DNA of 19,587 nt from JAADHY01 sp964428935 (GTDB taxonomy: Bacteria; Planctomycetota; Planctomycetia; Planctomycetales; Planctomycetaceae). Made by a program: the position numbers and the translations under genes. Shown in pieces: positions 1 to 6,553 of the stretch; positions within the stretch are counted from its first letter, which is position 1; each line of letters starts with the position of its first letter. The notes under the pieces were generated by a model. It had not been told where the DNA came from, ran no database searches, and saw nothing but the letters and a program-made list of their open reading frames with translations. The stretch spans positions 1-19,587 of the forward strand of contig CAYSAG010000071.1 in NCBI GenBank assembly GCA_964428935.1. Reading direction: 5' to 3'.

Positions 1-1
1 G

Positions 2-1114
2 GACCTGCTGAAGCAGATTGGTCAGGACAAGAACACCATTGTGTTTGTGTGCGGCGACAACGGCGGGCACGAGTACTTTGCCAGCCGTGAGCACCCTCGG
101 GGCTTCCACGCTCCGAACGTGGACCCGCGAACGGGCGTGGAGTTCCGCGGAGGAAAGGGCAACCTGTACGAAGGCGGTCTGCGCATTCCAATGATTGTCT
201 GGTGGCCGGGCAAGATTCAGCCCGGACGCGTCAGCGACCTGCTTTGGTACTTCCCAGACGTGCTGCCGACGCTGGCCGAATTGACTGGAGCTCCGGTCCC
301 GAAGGACATTGACGGCATTTCGGTGTTGCCCGAGTTACTGGGCGAAGACGTTGTCGGCCACAAGCAACAGCAGCACGAGTACCTTTACTGGGAGTTCGGC
401 CAGCAGGTGGCAGTGCGGTCCGGCAACTGGAAGGCAATCAAGCCGGGGCGGAAGAAGGCCTGGGAGCTGTACGACTTGAGCCGCGACATTTCGGAGCGAC
501 ACAACGTGGCCGCCGAGCACCCGGACGTGCTGGCTCGATTGAAAAAGTACGCCGAAGAAGCTCACGAAGAACCCGTCGAGGGCACGTACTTCGACCGGTC
601 GCTGGAAGAAAAGGACCGCCAGGCGAAGTGGGGCGACACGCGACTGCCCCGCAAAGTCTACCGGCTGCCGCGAGCGGGGCTGGTTCCCACGGCGGACATG
701 AAAGTCGTTCGCTTCAGTAGCCAGTCAGAAGGCAACGGTAAGTTGGCCCGTTTCGCCATCGACGGCAACCCGGGAACTTGGTGGCACTCGCAGTTCGCTC
801 CAGAGCTGAAGAAGCCACCGCACGAACTGGTCATCGATTTGGGCGCCGAACGGACGGTTCGCGGTTTCTACTACTTGGCTCGGCAAGACAGGAGCTGGAA
901 CGGCACAATTAAGGACTGCGAGTTTTACGTGAGCAACGACCCGGAGCATTTCGACACGCTGGCCGTCAAGGCCACCTTCAAGAAAACGAAAGAACCTCAG
1001 CGAGTCGACTGCCCGCAACCGGTCAAAGGCCGCTACGTGCTGGTTCGGGCGCTGTCTGAAGTCAACGGCGGGCCGTGGGCGTCGATCGCCGAGCTGGGAG
1101 TGATCGCCGAGTAA
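2..1114 (+). CDS. Secreted sulfatase, C-terminal part, with F5/8 type C domain (partial at window start)
   Basis: The frame is open from base 2 and runs 370 codons to TAA, so the N-terminal half, including the CxPSR maturation motif, lies outside the window. Visible sulfatase (alkaline-phosphatase-fold) hallmarks are GDNGGH near the start, NLYEGGLRIPMIVWWPGK, and the C-terminal signature around ELYDLSRDISE. These enzymes hydrolyse sulfate esters; in Planctomycetota they are typically exported and act on sulfated polysaccharides. From about base 698 the last ~138 residues form a separate F5/8 type C (discoidin-like) beta domain (WWHSQF, LVIDLGAERTVRGFYYL, YVLVRAL), probably a glycan-binding module. 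A GTG at 41 is in frame but interrupts the conserved fold, so it is not the real start. Family is certain; the substrate cannot be read. Confidence 0.93.
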   Translation, partial: DLLKQIGQDKNTIVFVCGDNGGHEYFASREHPRGFHAPNVDPRTGVEFRGGKGNLYEGGLRIPMIVWWPGKIQPGRVSDLLWYFPDVLPTLAELTGAPVPKDIDGISVLPELLGEDVVGHKQQQHEYLYWEFGQQVAVRSGNWKAIKPGRKKAWELYDLSRDISERHNVAAEHPDVLARLKKYAEEAHEEPVEGTYFDRSLEEKDRQAKWGDTRLPRKVYRLPRAGLVPTADMKVVRFSSQSEGNGKLARFAIDGNPGTWWHSQFAPELKKPPHELVIDLGAERTVRGFYYLARQDRSWNGTIKDCEFYVSNDPEHFDTLAVKATFKKTKEPQRVDCPQPVKGRYVLVRALSEVNGGPWASIAELGVIAE

Positions 1115-1179
1115 CGGCACGGACGCCAGGCCCAGTCCGGGCCGGTTGCGGCGCGGAGTGGAACGCTTTCGCCGGTCGG

Positions 1180-1356
1180 TCAAAGCGACGGCCTGGCAGG
1201 CAGCGGCGGTCTTTGCCGGGCCGCGGCGCAGTGGCTGGACTGCGTCGGCCGAGCGGCCTGCTGGGCGAGCAACCCGCCGGGCCGTCCGCACCAGATGCCA
1301 ACGGTGGCCAGCGCAGCCACCAGGACACGCACGGAATGAAGCCGCTGTGAATGCAT
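1180..1356 (-). CDS. Possible small secreted protein, 58 aa
   Basis: This short frame begins MHSQRLHSVRV, then has a hydrophobic run (LVAALATVGIW), then GGLLAQ, the layout of a signal peptide with cleavage near LLAQ. The remaining ~26 residues are rich in Ala, Arg, Pro and Gln with one Cys and match no family I know. A weak GGTGGA lies about nine bases before the ATG. It lies wholly in the gap between the sulfatase and the His-rich gene, in antisense to both. Against it: GC-rich DNA yields many chance frames, and the mature part looks like low-complexity translation of GC-rich spacer. Treat as a candidate only. Confidence 0.27.
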   Translation of the reverse strand: MHSQRLHSVRVLVAALATVGIWCGRPGGLLAQQAARPTQSSHCAAARQRPPLPARPSL

Positions 1357-1403
1357 TCTGGAGTTCCACCGGTCGGGCACGGGGCTCCCTTGAGCGAGGA
1401 CGG

Positions 1404-1409
1404 TATAAT
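1404..1409 (+). promoter_or_regulatory. Possible -10 box (TATAAT) of the His-rich protein gene
   Basis: A consensus TATAAT stands out in GC-rich surroundings about 150 bases before the ATG at 1561. No credible -35 is present at 16-18 bases upstream; the TTGAGC at 1390 is only 8 bases away and too close. If used, it would need an activator or a sigma factor with relaxed -35 needs. Confidence 0.3.
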
Positions 1410-1547
1410 AGGAAGCAGAGGCAGAATCGGGCTTACTGCGGTGACAGGGAGTGACCGTCGAGCGACGGTCGTCAGCCGGCCTCCCGAGCTCCGGCCGCGG
1501 AGCCCATTGTCGGTTCATGGGCGTCCGTTTGCGATCGGTTGCGAAGG

Positions 1548-1557
1548 AAGGAGGTGA
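1548..1557 (+). promoter_or_regulatory. Perfect 10-base Shine-Dalgarno (AAGGAGGTGA)
   Basis: AAGGAGGTGA complements the full canonical 16S rRNA 3' tail and ends three bases before the ATG at 1561. The other genes here use 4-7-base matches, so this one is exceptional and fixes the start. It suggests high expression. Confidence 0.8.
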
Positions 1558-1560
1558 CCA

Positions 1561-1932
1561 ATGGGAGCTCGAAAGAAACTCGTACTGGCCGCCGTGGCCG
1601 TTGCCGCGGTCCTGGGAGGCGCGAGCCGAGTCCTGGCCGATGACTGTCACCACCACGGCCATTACTCGTTCCACCTGCACGTTGGCGGTCCGGCCTACGT
1701 TTACGAAAGCCCTTGGGGCTGGGGCGGCATTTACTCGTACCATTACTACTCCCACTACGACGTCGTGCCGGGACCGGTCATCATTCACCACCATCACCAC
1801 CGCCACTGGCCTCGTTACCGCAGGCACGTGACGGTCTACGGTCCGTACTTCGGTGTGGACATCGGGGTCGGACACCACCACAGCCACTACAACGTTCTGT
1901 TCCCGTACGGCGGCGTGATTATTGGCCATTGA
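1561..1932 (+). CDS. Small secreted histidine/tyrosine-rich protein
   Basis: 123 residues. Residues 1-26 form a clear signal peptide (GARKK, then a hydrophobic Ala/Val/Leu core, then RVLA), with the mature chain starting DDCHHHGH. By my count the ~97-residue mature part holds about 20 His and 13 Tyr, in clusters DDCHHHGH, YSYHYYSHY, VIIHHHHHRH and GVGHHHSHY, linked by Gly/Pro/Val-rich segments such as YGPYFGVDIGVG. One Cys remains after cleavage. No enzyme domain is recognised. The composition suits binding of divalent metals (Ni, Zn, Cu, Co) or heme in the periplasm or envelope, but that is inference; a structural surface role is also possible. The gene stands alone between the sulfatase and a convergent kbl. 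Start is secure from the Shine-Dalgarno and the signal peptide. Confidence 0.85.
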   Translation: MGARKKLVLAAVAVAAVLGGASRVLADDCHHHGHYSFHLHVGGPAYVYESPWGWGGIYSYHYYSHYDVVPGPVIIHHHHHRHWPRYRRHVTVYGPYFGVDIGVGHHHSHYNVLFPYGGVIIGH

Positions 1933-2047
1933 GCCGGTCCTGTGGACCGCGGCGACAGCCAAGGTGAACCGCGTGAGAAGGTCGACGAGTTGGTCCGGCG
2001 TGTCCGGACGCGCCGCTTGACGTCCGGGGCCAGTAGCAGACACCAAG

Positions 2048-2095
2048 ACGCCCCGCGGCCGTCGGAATGCTGACCTGCCGCCGGTCGCGGGGCGT
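2048..2095. terminator. Long GC hairpin between convergent genes, likely bidirectional terminator
   Basis: Arms 2048-2061 and 2082-2095 pair over 14 bp (one G-U), with ACGCCCCGCG and CGCGGGGCGT as the perfect outer 10 bp and a 20-base loop. It lies between the His-rich gene (+) and kbl (-), which converge here. There is no clear T-tract on either side, so efficiency is uncertain. Confidence 0.6.
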
Positions 2096-2128
2096 TGTCA
2101 CAGACGGACAGCCGGCCCCTCCAGACCG

Positions 2129-3319
2129 TCACACTCCCAGTTCCGCTTTCACCGCCGAGAACATGTCGACGGCGTACTGCAGGTCGTCCTCGGTGTGGAC
2201 CGCTGACACTTGCACACGAATTCGCGCTTTCCCTTGCGGCACCACTGGGTACGAGAAGCCGATGACGTAGATGCCCTTTTCGAGCAACGCGTCGGCGAAC
2301 CGTGTGGCCAAGGCGGCGTCGTAAAGCATGATCGGTACAATCGGATGCTCGCCCGGCAGGATGTCGAACCCACGCTCGGCCATTTGCTCGCGGAAGAACC
2401 GAGTGTTGTTCATCAGTTTGTCGCGCAAGTCACTGGTCCGCTGAATCAGCTCCAGCGCCTTGAGCGATGCGCCGCAGATGGGGGGAGCGAGCGTGTTGGA
2501 GAACAAATACGGTCGGGACCTCTGCCGCAATAGTTCGATGATTTCCTTTCGTCCGGACGTGTACCCGCCCGAAGCACCTCCCAGTGCTTTCCCCAGCGTT
2601 CCGGTAATGATGTCGACACGGTCCATGACTCCGCAGTACTCGTGCGTTCCCCGGCCGTTTTCTCCGAGAAAACCGACGGCGTGGGAATCGTCGATCATGA
2701 CCAGAGCGTCGTAGCGGTCGGCTAACTCGCAGATGTCAGCCAGTTTGGCAATGTAGCCGTCCATCGAGAAAACACCGTCGGTCGCGATCAGCCGGAAGCG
2801 ACTGCCATCCCGGACCGCCTGCTTCAGCTTTTCCTCCAGGTCGGCCATGTCGCTGTTGTTGTAGCGGTAGCGTTTGGCCTTACACAGGCGAATGCCGTCG
2901 ATGATGGAAGCATGGTTCAGCTGGTCGGACAGAACGGCGTCTTCGGGGCCCAGCAGGGCTTCGAACAAGCCGCCGTTTGCGTCGAAGCACGACGAGTACA
3001 GAATGGTGTCCTCGGTCCCCAGGAACTGCGTCAAGGCGGCCTCCAGTTGCTTGTGCAATTGCTGAGTGCCGCAAATGAAGCGGACGCTGGACAGACCGTA
3101 GCCCCAGCGGTCCAGCGCCTCATGGGCGGCTGCAATAACTTCGGGATGGTCCGCCAGTCCCAGGTAGTTGTTGGCGCACAGGTTCAGCACCTCGCCCCGC
3201 TCGACCGTCTGCACGCGAGCTTTCTGGGGCGACGTCAAAATTCGCTCCGCCTTGTACAGTCCCGACTGCCGAATCTGCTCCAACTGCTGCTGCAAGTGCT
3301 CTTTGATCTTTCCGTACAT
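2129..3319 (-). CDS. kbl: 2-amino-3-ketobutyrate CoA ligase (glycine C-acetyltransferase)
   Basis: 396 residues, close to the ~398 of E. coli Kbl. It is a PLP-dependent fold-type I enzyme of the alpha-oxoamine synthase family that cleaves 2-amino-3-ketobutyrate with CoA to glycine and acetyl-CoA in the cytoplasm. Seen in the sequence: LCANNYLGLADHPEV (45-61), the cofactor region MIDDSHAVGFLG (208-219), and the Schiff-base lysine in GTLGKALGG, which falls at K244, the same number as in E. coli. GGAGG lies six bases before the ATG. It follows tdh by 60 bases on the same strand, so the unstable tdh product can be consumed at once. The start MYGKIKEHLQ is typical for the family. Alternatives in the family (BioF, HemA) are disfavoured by the tdh neighbour and motif set. 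Confidence 0.96.
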   Translation of the reverse strand: MYGKIKEHLQQQLEQIRQSGLYKAERILTSPQKARVQTVERGEVLNLCANNYLGLADHPEVIAAAHEALDRWGYGLSSVRFICGTQQLHKQLEAALTQFLGTEDTILYSSCFDANGGLFEALLGPEDAVLSDQLNHASIIDGIRLCKAKRYRYNNSDMADLEEKLKQAVRDGSRFRLIATDGVFSMDGYIAKLADICELADRYDALVMIDDSHAVGFLGENGRGTHEYCGVMDRVDIITGTLGKALGGASGGYTSGRKEIIELLRQRSRPYLFSNTLAPPICGASLKALELIQRTSDLRDKLMNNTRFFREQMAERGFDILPGEHPIVPIMLYDAALATRFADALLEKGIYVIGFSYPVVPQGKARIRVQVSAVHTEDDLQYAVDMFSAVKAELGV

Positions 3320-3379
3320 GGCAAACCTCCCCGTCGTCTTTGCGGTGCCCGTGCGTCGACCCCGGCGAGCGTCTTCTCG

Positions 3380-4423
3380 TCAGCCCTCCTCCCACGTCAA
3401 GACGACCTTGCCGCACTGGCCTGTTTTCATCACCTCAAATCCTTTTTCAAATTCCGTGTAGTGGAACCGGTGCGTGATGACCGGCGAAATGTCCAGACCG
3501 CCTTGCAGCATGACCGTCATTTTGTACCACGTTTCGTACATTTCGCGACCGTAGATGCCTTTGATGGTCAGCGAGTTGAACACGACGGTGTTCCAATCGA
3601 TGGCCATTTTGTCGCTGGGAATGCCCAGCATGGCAATCTTGCCGCCGTGGCACATGTTCTCCAGCATTTCTTGGAAGGCTTGAGGGGAGCCGGACATTTC
3701 CAGGCCGACGTCGAACCCCTCCTGCATTCCCAGCTCCTTTTGGATGTCACGCAGGCGTTCCTTCCGAGCGTCGACGATCCGAGTGGCTCCAAACCGCTTC
3801 GCCAGTTCCAACCGATATGGGTTGACGTCCGTAATGACCACGTAACGAGCCCCGGCGTAACGGACTATGGCGGCCGCCATCAGACCGATCGGACCGGCTC
3901 CGGTGATCAGCACGTCCTCGCCCAGCACAGGGAAGGAAAGGGCGGTGTGAACGGCGTTTCCAAAGGGGTCGAAAATGGCCTGGATGTCTCGCGGAATGTT
4001 CGGGTCGTGGTACCAAACGTTGGTTTGCGGCAAGACCAGGTACTCGGCAAAGGCCCCGGGCCGGTTCACGCCAATCCCTTTCGTGTCGGCACACAGGTGG
4101 CGCCGTCCGGCCATGCAGTTGCGGCAGCGTCCGCAGACGACGTGACCCTCCCCGCTAACAATGTCTCCCGGACGAAAGTCGTGCACGTTCGACCCCACTT
4201 CCACAATGCGGCCGACAAACTCGTGGCCGATGACCAACGGCACGGGAATCGTCTTTTGAGCCCACGCGTCCCAGTTGTAAATGTGCAGGTCCGTGCCACA
4301 GATGCCCGTGCGCAGCACCTTGATCAACACGTCGTTGATGCCGATTTTCGGAACGGGGACTTCCTGTAGCCACAGCCCGGGTTCGGATTTGGCTTTGACC
4401 AAAGCCTTCATCGTCTCTGCCAT
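3380..4423 (-). CDS. tdh: L-threonine 3-dehydrogenase, zinc-dependent
   Basis: 347 residues, of the zinc-containing medium-chain dehydrogenase family. It oxidises L-threonine with NAD+ to 2-amino-3-ketobutyrate, which Kbl then cleaves. Catalytic zinc site: C42 in GICGTDLH, H67-E68 in GHEF. Structural zinc: C97, C100, C103 and C111 in VVCGRCRNCMAGRRHLC. The NAD Rossmann glycine motif is GAGPIG at 175-180. The stretch DPFGNAVHTAL is also characteristic of Tdh. A GAGAGGAG Shine-Dalgarno precedes the ATG by about seven bases. It stands between the XRE-cupin regulator (126 bases upstream) and kbl (60 bases downstream), all in the same direction, so one transcript is likely. Confidence 0.96.
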   Translation of the reverse strand: MAETMKALVKAKSEPGLWLQEVPVPKIGINDVLIKVLRTGICGTDLHIYNWDAWAQKTIPVPLVIGHEFVGRIVEVGSNVHDFRPGDIVSGEGHVVCGRCRNCMAGRRHLCADTKGIGVNRPGAFAEYLVLPQTNVWYHDPNIPRDIQAIFDPFGNAVHTALSFPVLGEDVLITGAGPIGLMAAAIVRYAGARYVVITDVNPYRLELAKRFGATRIVDARKERLRDIQKELGMQEGFDVGLEMSGSPQAFQEMLENMCHGGKIAMLGIPSDKMAIDWNTVVFNSLTIKGIYGREMYETWYKMTVMLQGGLDISPVITHRFHYTEFEKGFEVMKTGQCGKVVLTWEEG

Positions 4424-4549
4424 TGTGCTGCTCCTCTCGGTTGGTGTCAGCCAACGTCACACTTGCGGAAGCCGCTTGAGCGACCGACCTCGCCTGTCCG
4501 GTGGCCGCGAGCCGTAGACAAACGGGTGGCCCGGCTTCCGCCATAGTTC

Positions 4550-5149
4550 TCAGCGCCGGTAAATGGCGACGAGGAAGACGACCGCGTCGCCACGCCCGAT
4601 GTTTTCGATCGAGTGAACGACGTCCGCGCGGTAGTGGGCCGAGTCACCTCGTCCCAATTCGACGGCGTCGTCGGCCGAGCAAACGCGAACCTTCCCTTGA
4701 TGGACCGTGACGAACTCCCTCGTCCCCTCCAAGTGCGGCTCGCTCCGCAGCGCGTGTCCGGCTCGAAGCTTGAGCTCGTAAAATTCCACTTCCTTCTCCA
4801 GACGCAGCGGGAACAGCGTCCGCAGCGAGCACGTCTCGTCTCGGCGAAAAAAGTAGGCCTCGTCGTTCGACCGAATCACCTCGATCCCTTCCGGCTCCTC
4901 CGGGTCGCTCACCAGCTCGCCCAACGAAATGCCGAACGCCTTCGCAATTCGATACGCGACACTCAAAGTCGGACTGGCCTCGTTCCGCTCGATCTGACTC
5001 AGCATCGAACGGCTCACCCCAGAAGCCTCCGACAGATCCGACAGCGACCAATCCCGCTCGCGACGCAACTGCCGAATCCGTCGGGCCAGCCGGGCGGTGA
5101 TGGCCTTCACTTCCGCTTCGCGACGCTGTTCCGACGACATTGGGTCCAT
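4550..5149 (-). CDS. XRE-family regulator with C-terminal cupin domain
   Basis: 199 residues from the chosen ATG at 5149, supported by GAGGTG five bases upstream; an in-frame ATG at 5260 would add 37 residues of low-quality sequence overlapping the promoter. Residues ~21-82 are a lambda-repressor-like HTH (IRQLRRERDWSLSDLSEASG, then SRSMLSQIERNEASPTLS). Residues ~115-199 are a small cupin (PHLEGTREFVTVHQGKV, DSAHYRADVVHSIEN) able to bind a small ligand. This architecture is typical of regulators of amino-acid or polyamine catabolism. It lies directly upstream of tdh-kbl on the same strand, so threonine, glycine or an intermediate is a reasonable but unproven effector. A promoter with a perfect dyad lies upstream (5233-5260), consistent with autoregulation. 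Confidence 0.93.
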   Translation of the reverse strand: MDPMSSEQRREAEVKAITARLARRIRQLRRERDWSLSDLSEASGVSRSMLSQIERNEASPTLSVAYRIAKAFGISLGELVSDPEEPEGIEVIRSNDEAYFFRRDETCSLRTLFPLRLEKEVEFYELKLRAGHALRSEPHLEGTREFVTVHQGKVRVCSADDAVELGRGDSAHYRADVVHSIENIGRGDAVVFLVAIYRR

Positions 5150-5232
5150 GGAAGCACCTCGCGTTCCCTCGTCGTTCGGCCCCGTGTCGTACGCTGTCGG
5201 CGCTGGCCGGCAGCGAGCCGGCGAGCGTGTCC

Positions 5233-5260
5233 ATGATAACGGACAAGCGTCCGATTTCAA
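5233..5260 (-). promoter_or_regulatory. Sigma-70-like promoter of the XRE-cupin gene with dyad operator in the spacer
   Basis: Read on the minus strand: TTGAAA (5260-5255), a 16-base spacer, then TATCAT (5238-5233); each box matches consensus at five of six positions. The spacer contains the perfect inverted repeat CGGAC-GCTT-GTCCG (5253-5240). The predicted transcript start is near 5226, giving a leader of about 77 bases to the ATG at 5149. A dyad between -35 and -10 is a classic position for a repressor operator, so binding by the XRE protein itself is the simplest idea (inference). Confidence 0.6.
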
Positions 5261-5426
5261 GGATCGTTTTGGGCGCAGCTCCCGAACGGCAAGCTGGACA
5301 TCTCGGCGGACGGACGCCAGAATGACTTGGCGGGCCGGGCGGTGAGCGTTTCGTGCCGAGCACGTTTCACCGGTCTGCTGGAGTTTCCCACCAAGGCCCT
5401 GATTCTGGGCTTCCCGTCGTCAACAC

Positions 5427-5456
5427 GTTTCCATTCGTCGACGGTTTCCGTTCGTC
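5427..5456 (+). repeat. 13-base direct repeat upstream of chdC
   Basis: GTTTCCATTCGTC (5427-5439) and GTTTCCGTTCGTC (5444-5456) differ at one base and are 17 bases apart start to start. They end 30 bases before the chdC ATG. They may be binding sites for a regulator or a chance duplication. Confidence 0.5.
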
Positions 5457-5486
5457 ACAGCGTTTTGACTTCCTGGAGCAACTCCC

Positions 5487-6329
5487 ATGAGTCGATCCAT
5501 TCCTGCCGGCGGCGATTTGCCCGAGCCGACGGTTCGCATGACCGAAGGTTGGCACTGCCTGCACGTGTTTTACCGAGTCGACCAGCGCGAGTTGGCTCGT
5601 CTGGGTGAAGCGGAGCGGACTGCTGGTCGGGAGCAGTTGGTGGAGCTTCTCTCGCCGGACCGGCCGGGCGCCCCCAAGCGGCTTCAGGCGTCGGTCGTCT
5701 CCGGCCACAAAGCCGACCTGGCGCTCATGATGCTGGACCCCGACCCGCTCCTGTTGGACGACCTGTGTCAGCGCATTCGGTCCAGTCCGCTGGGAACGGC
5801 TCTGGTTCCGACCTACTCGTTCGTCTCGGTGACCGAAGTGTCGGAGTACGTGCCGACGGTGGAGCAGTACGCGGAGAAACTGAAGCAAGACGGCGTGGAC
5901 CCGGCCAGCCCGGCGTTTCAGGCAAAGGTCAAGGCGTACGAGCAGCGGTTGCCGAAAATGAACCAGCAGCGGCTGTACCCGGACTTTCCGCCCTGGCCCG
6001 TCACGTGTTTCTACCCAATGAACAAGCGGCGTCACCCGCTGGCCAACTGGTACACGGAGCCGTTCAGTCGTCGTTCCGAAATGATGGCCGAACACGCGAC
6101 CAGCGGAATTCGTTTCGCCGGAAAAGTGGTGCAGCTCATTACAGCCTCGACCGGTTTCGACGACTGGGAGTGGGGCGTGACGCTGTGGGCGCGGGCCCCT
6201 GAGTTCATCAAACAGATTGTCTACTCCATGCGGTTCGACGAAGCGTCGGCGAAGTACGGCGAGTTCGGGTCGTTCTACGTCAGCTACGTCCTGTCCGCGG
6301 CGGAAGTGGTCAAGCACTTGAGGCTGTGA
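5487..6329 (+). CDS. chdC: Coproheme decarboxylase (HemQ/ChdC)
   Basis: 280 residues, chlorite-dismutase-like superfamily. It converts coproheme III to heme b by two oxidative decarboxylations, the last step of the coproporphyrin-dependent heme route. Family signatures: FYPMNKRRHPLANWY (175-189), SEMMAEHATSG (197-207), DDWEWGVTLWA (225-235), MRFDEASAKYGEFG (248-261). Spacing of the known active-site residues in Listeria ChdC (R133, Y147, H174, Q187) is reproduced here as R162, Y176, H203 (proximal heme ligand) and Q216, favouring decarboxylase over chlorite dismutase. GGAG lies eight bases before the ATG. It is divergent from the regulator gene. The two multiheme cytochromes encoded in this window need heme, but no other heme-synthesis gene is near. 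Confidence 0.95.
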   Translation: MSRSIPAGGDLPEPTVRMTEGWHCLHVFYRVDQRELARLGEAERTAGREQLVELLSPDRPGAPKRLQASVVSGHKADLALMMLDPDPLLLDDLCQRIRSSPLGTALVPTYSFVSVTEVSEYVPTVEQYAEKLKQDGVDPASPAFQAKVKAYEQRLPKMNQQRLYPDFPPWPVTCFYPMNKRRHPLANWYTEPFSRRSEMMAEHATSGIRFAGKVVQLITASTGFDDWEWGVTLWARAPEFIKQIVYSMRFDEASAKYGEFGSFYVSYVLSAAEVVKHLRL

Positions 6330-6478
6330 GCGGCGGACGGGCCTGTGCGGTCGCCGAAGTCAGGGTCTCGGGCAATGAGAGCCTCGGCGGCGCCTCAAGC
6401 GGGTCCGTCTGTCTGCCTCGCAGACCCCGTCACAGAGCGCGAAGTGACAGCTCGTCTCACCAGCGGCCTCGACGGCAA

Positions 6479-6520
6479 AAAGGCCCGCCTGCCGGAACGG
6501 GTTCCGACAAGCGGGCCTTT
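6479..6520. terminator. Bidirectional intrinsic terminator between chdC and the DUF1571 gene
   Basis: AAAGGCCCGC (6479-6488) pairs perfectly with GCGGGCCTTT (6511-6520), and an inner CGGAAC/GTTCCG (6493-6498, 6501-6506) extends the structure. Read on the minus strand the stem is followed by five T (complement of 6477-6481), a good terminator for the DUF1571 gene; on the plus strand only TTT follows. The genes converge here. Confidence 0.8.
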
Positions 6521-6553
6521 GACCGTGGTTGAGCGGTCTGCAGGTTTGTCCGG

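Larger units (their letters stand above)
1115..1560. other. Intergenic region with structured leader before the His-rich gene
   Basis: A short GC hairpin (GGCCC-AGTCC-GGGCC, 1129-1143) follows the sulfatase stop and has no T-tract. The middle holds the possible small minus-strand ORF. The last ~150 bases look like a 5' leader: TATAAT at 1404-1409, a perfect 7-bp hairpin (GACCGTC at 1453-1459, GACGGTC at 1464-1470), then GCCGG/CCGGC arms (1475-1479 and 1491-1495), then the strong ribosome binding site. No known riboswitch class was recognised. Confidence 0.5.
5150..5486. other. Divergent intergenic region between the XRE-cupin gene and chdC
   Basis: 337 bases that carry the minus-strand promoter and dyad (5233-5260) for the regulator, and on the chdC side a pair of 13-base direct repeats (5427-5439 and 5444-5456). 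No clear -35/-10 pair was found for chdC on the plus strand. A short GCCC-GGGC hairpin lies just before the repeats. No ORF of quality is present. Confidence 0.5.

Noticed and set aside
1390..1395. TTGAGC as the -35 box for TATAAT at 1404
   Set aside because: Spacing is only 8 bases, far from the usual 16-18.
2912..4369. Long plus-strand open frame (485 codons) across kbl and tdh
   Set aside because: It is antisense to two clearly conserved genes, has no domain pattern or ribosome site, and is the usual GC-rich shadow.
5150..5260. Longer XRE-cupin protein starting at 5260
   Set aside because: It would overlap the -10 box and the predicted transcript start, and lacks the GAGGTG site that precedes 5149.
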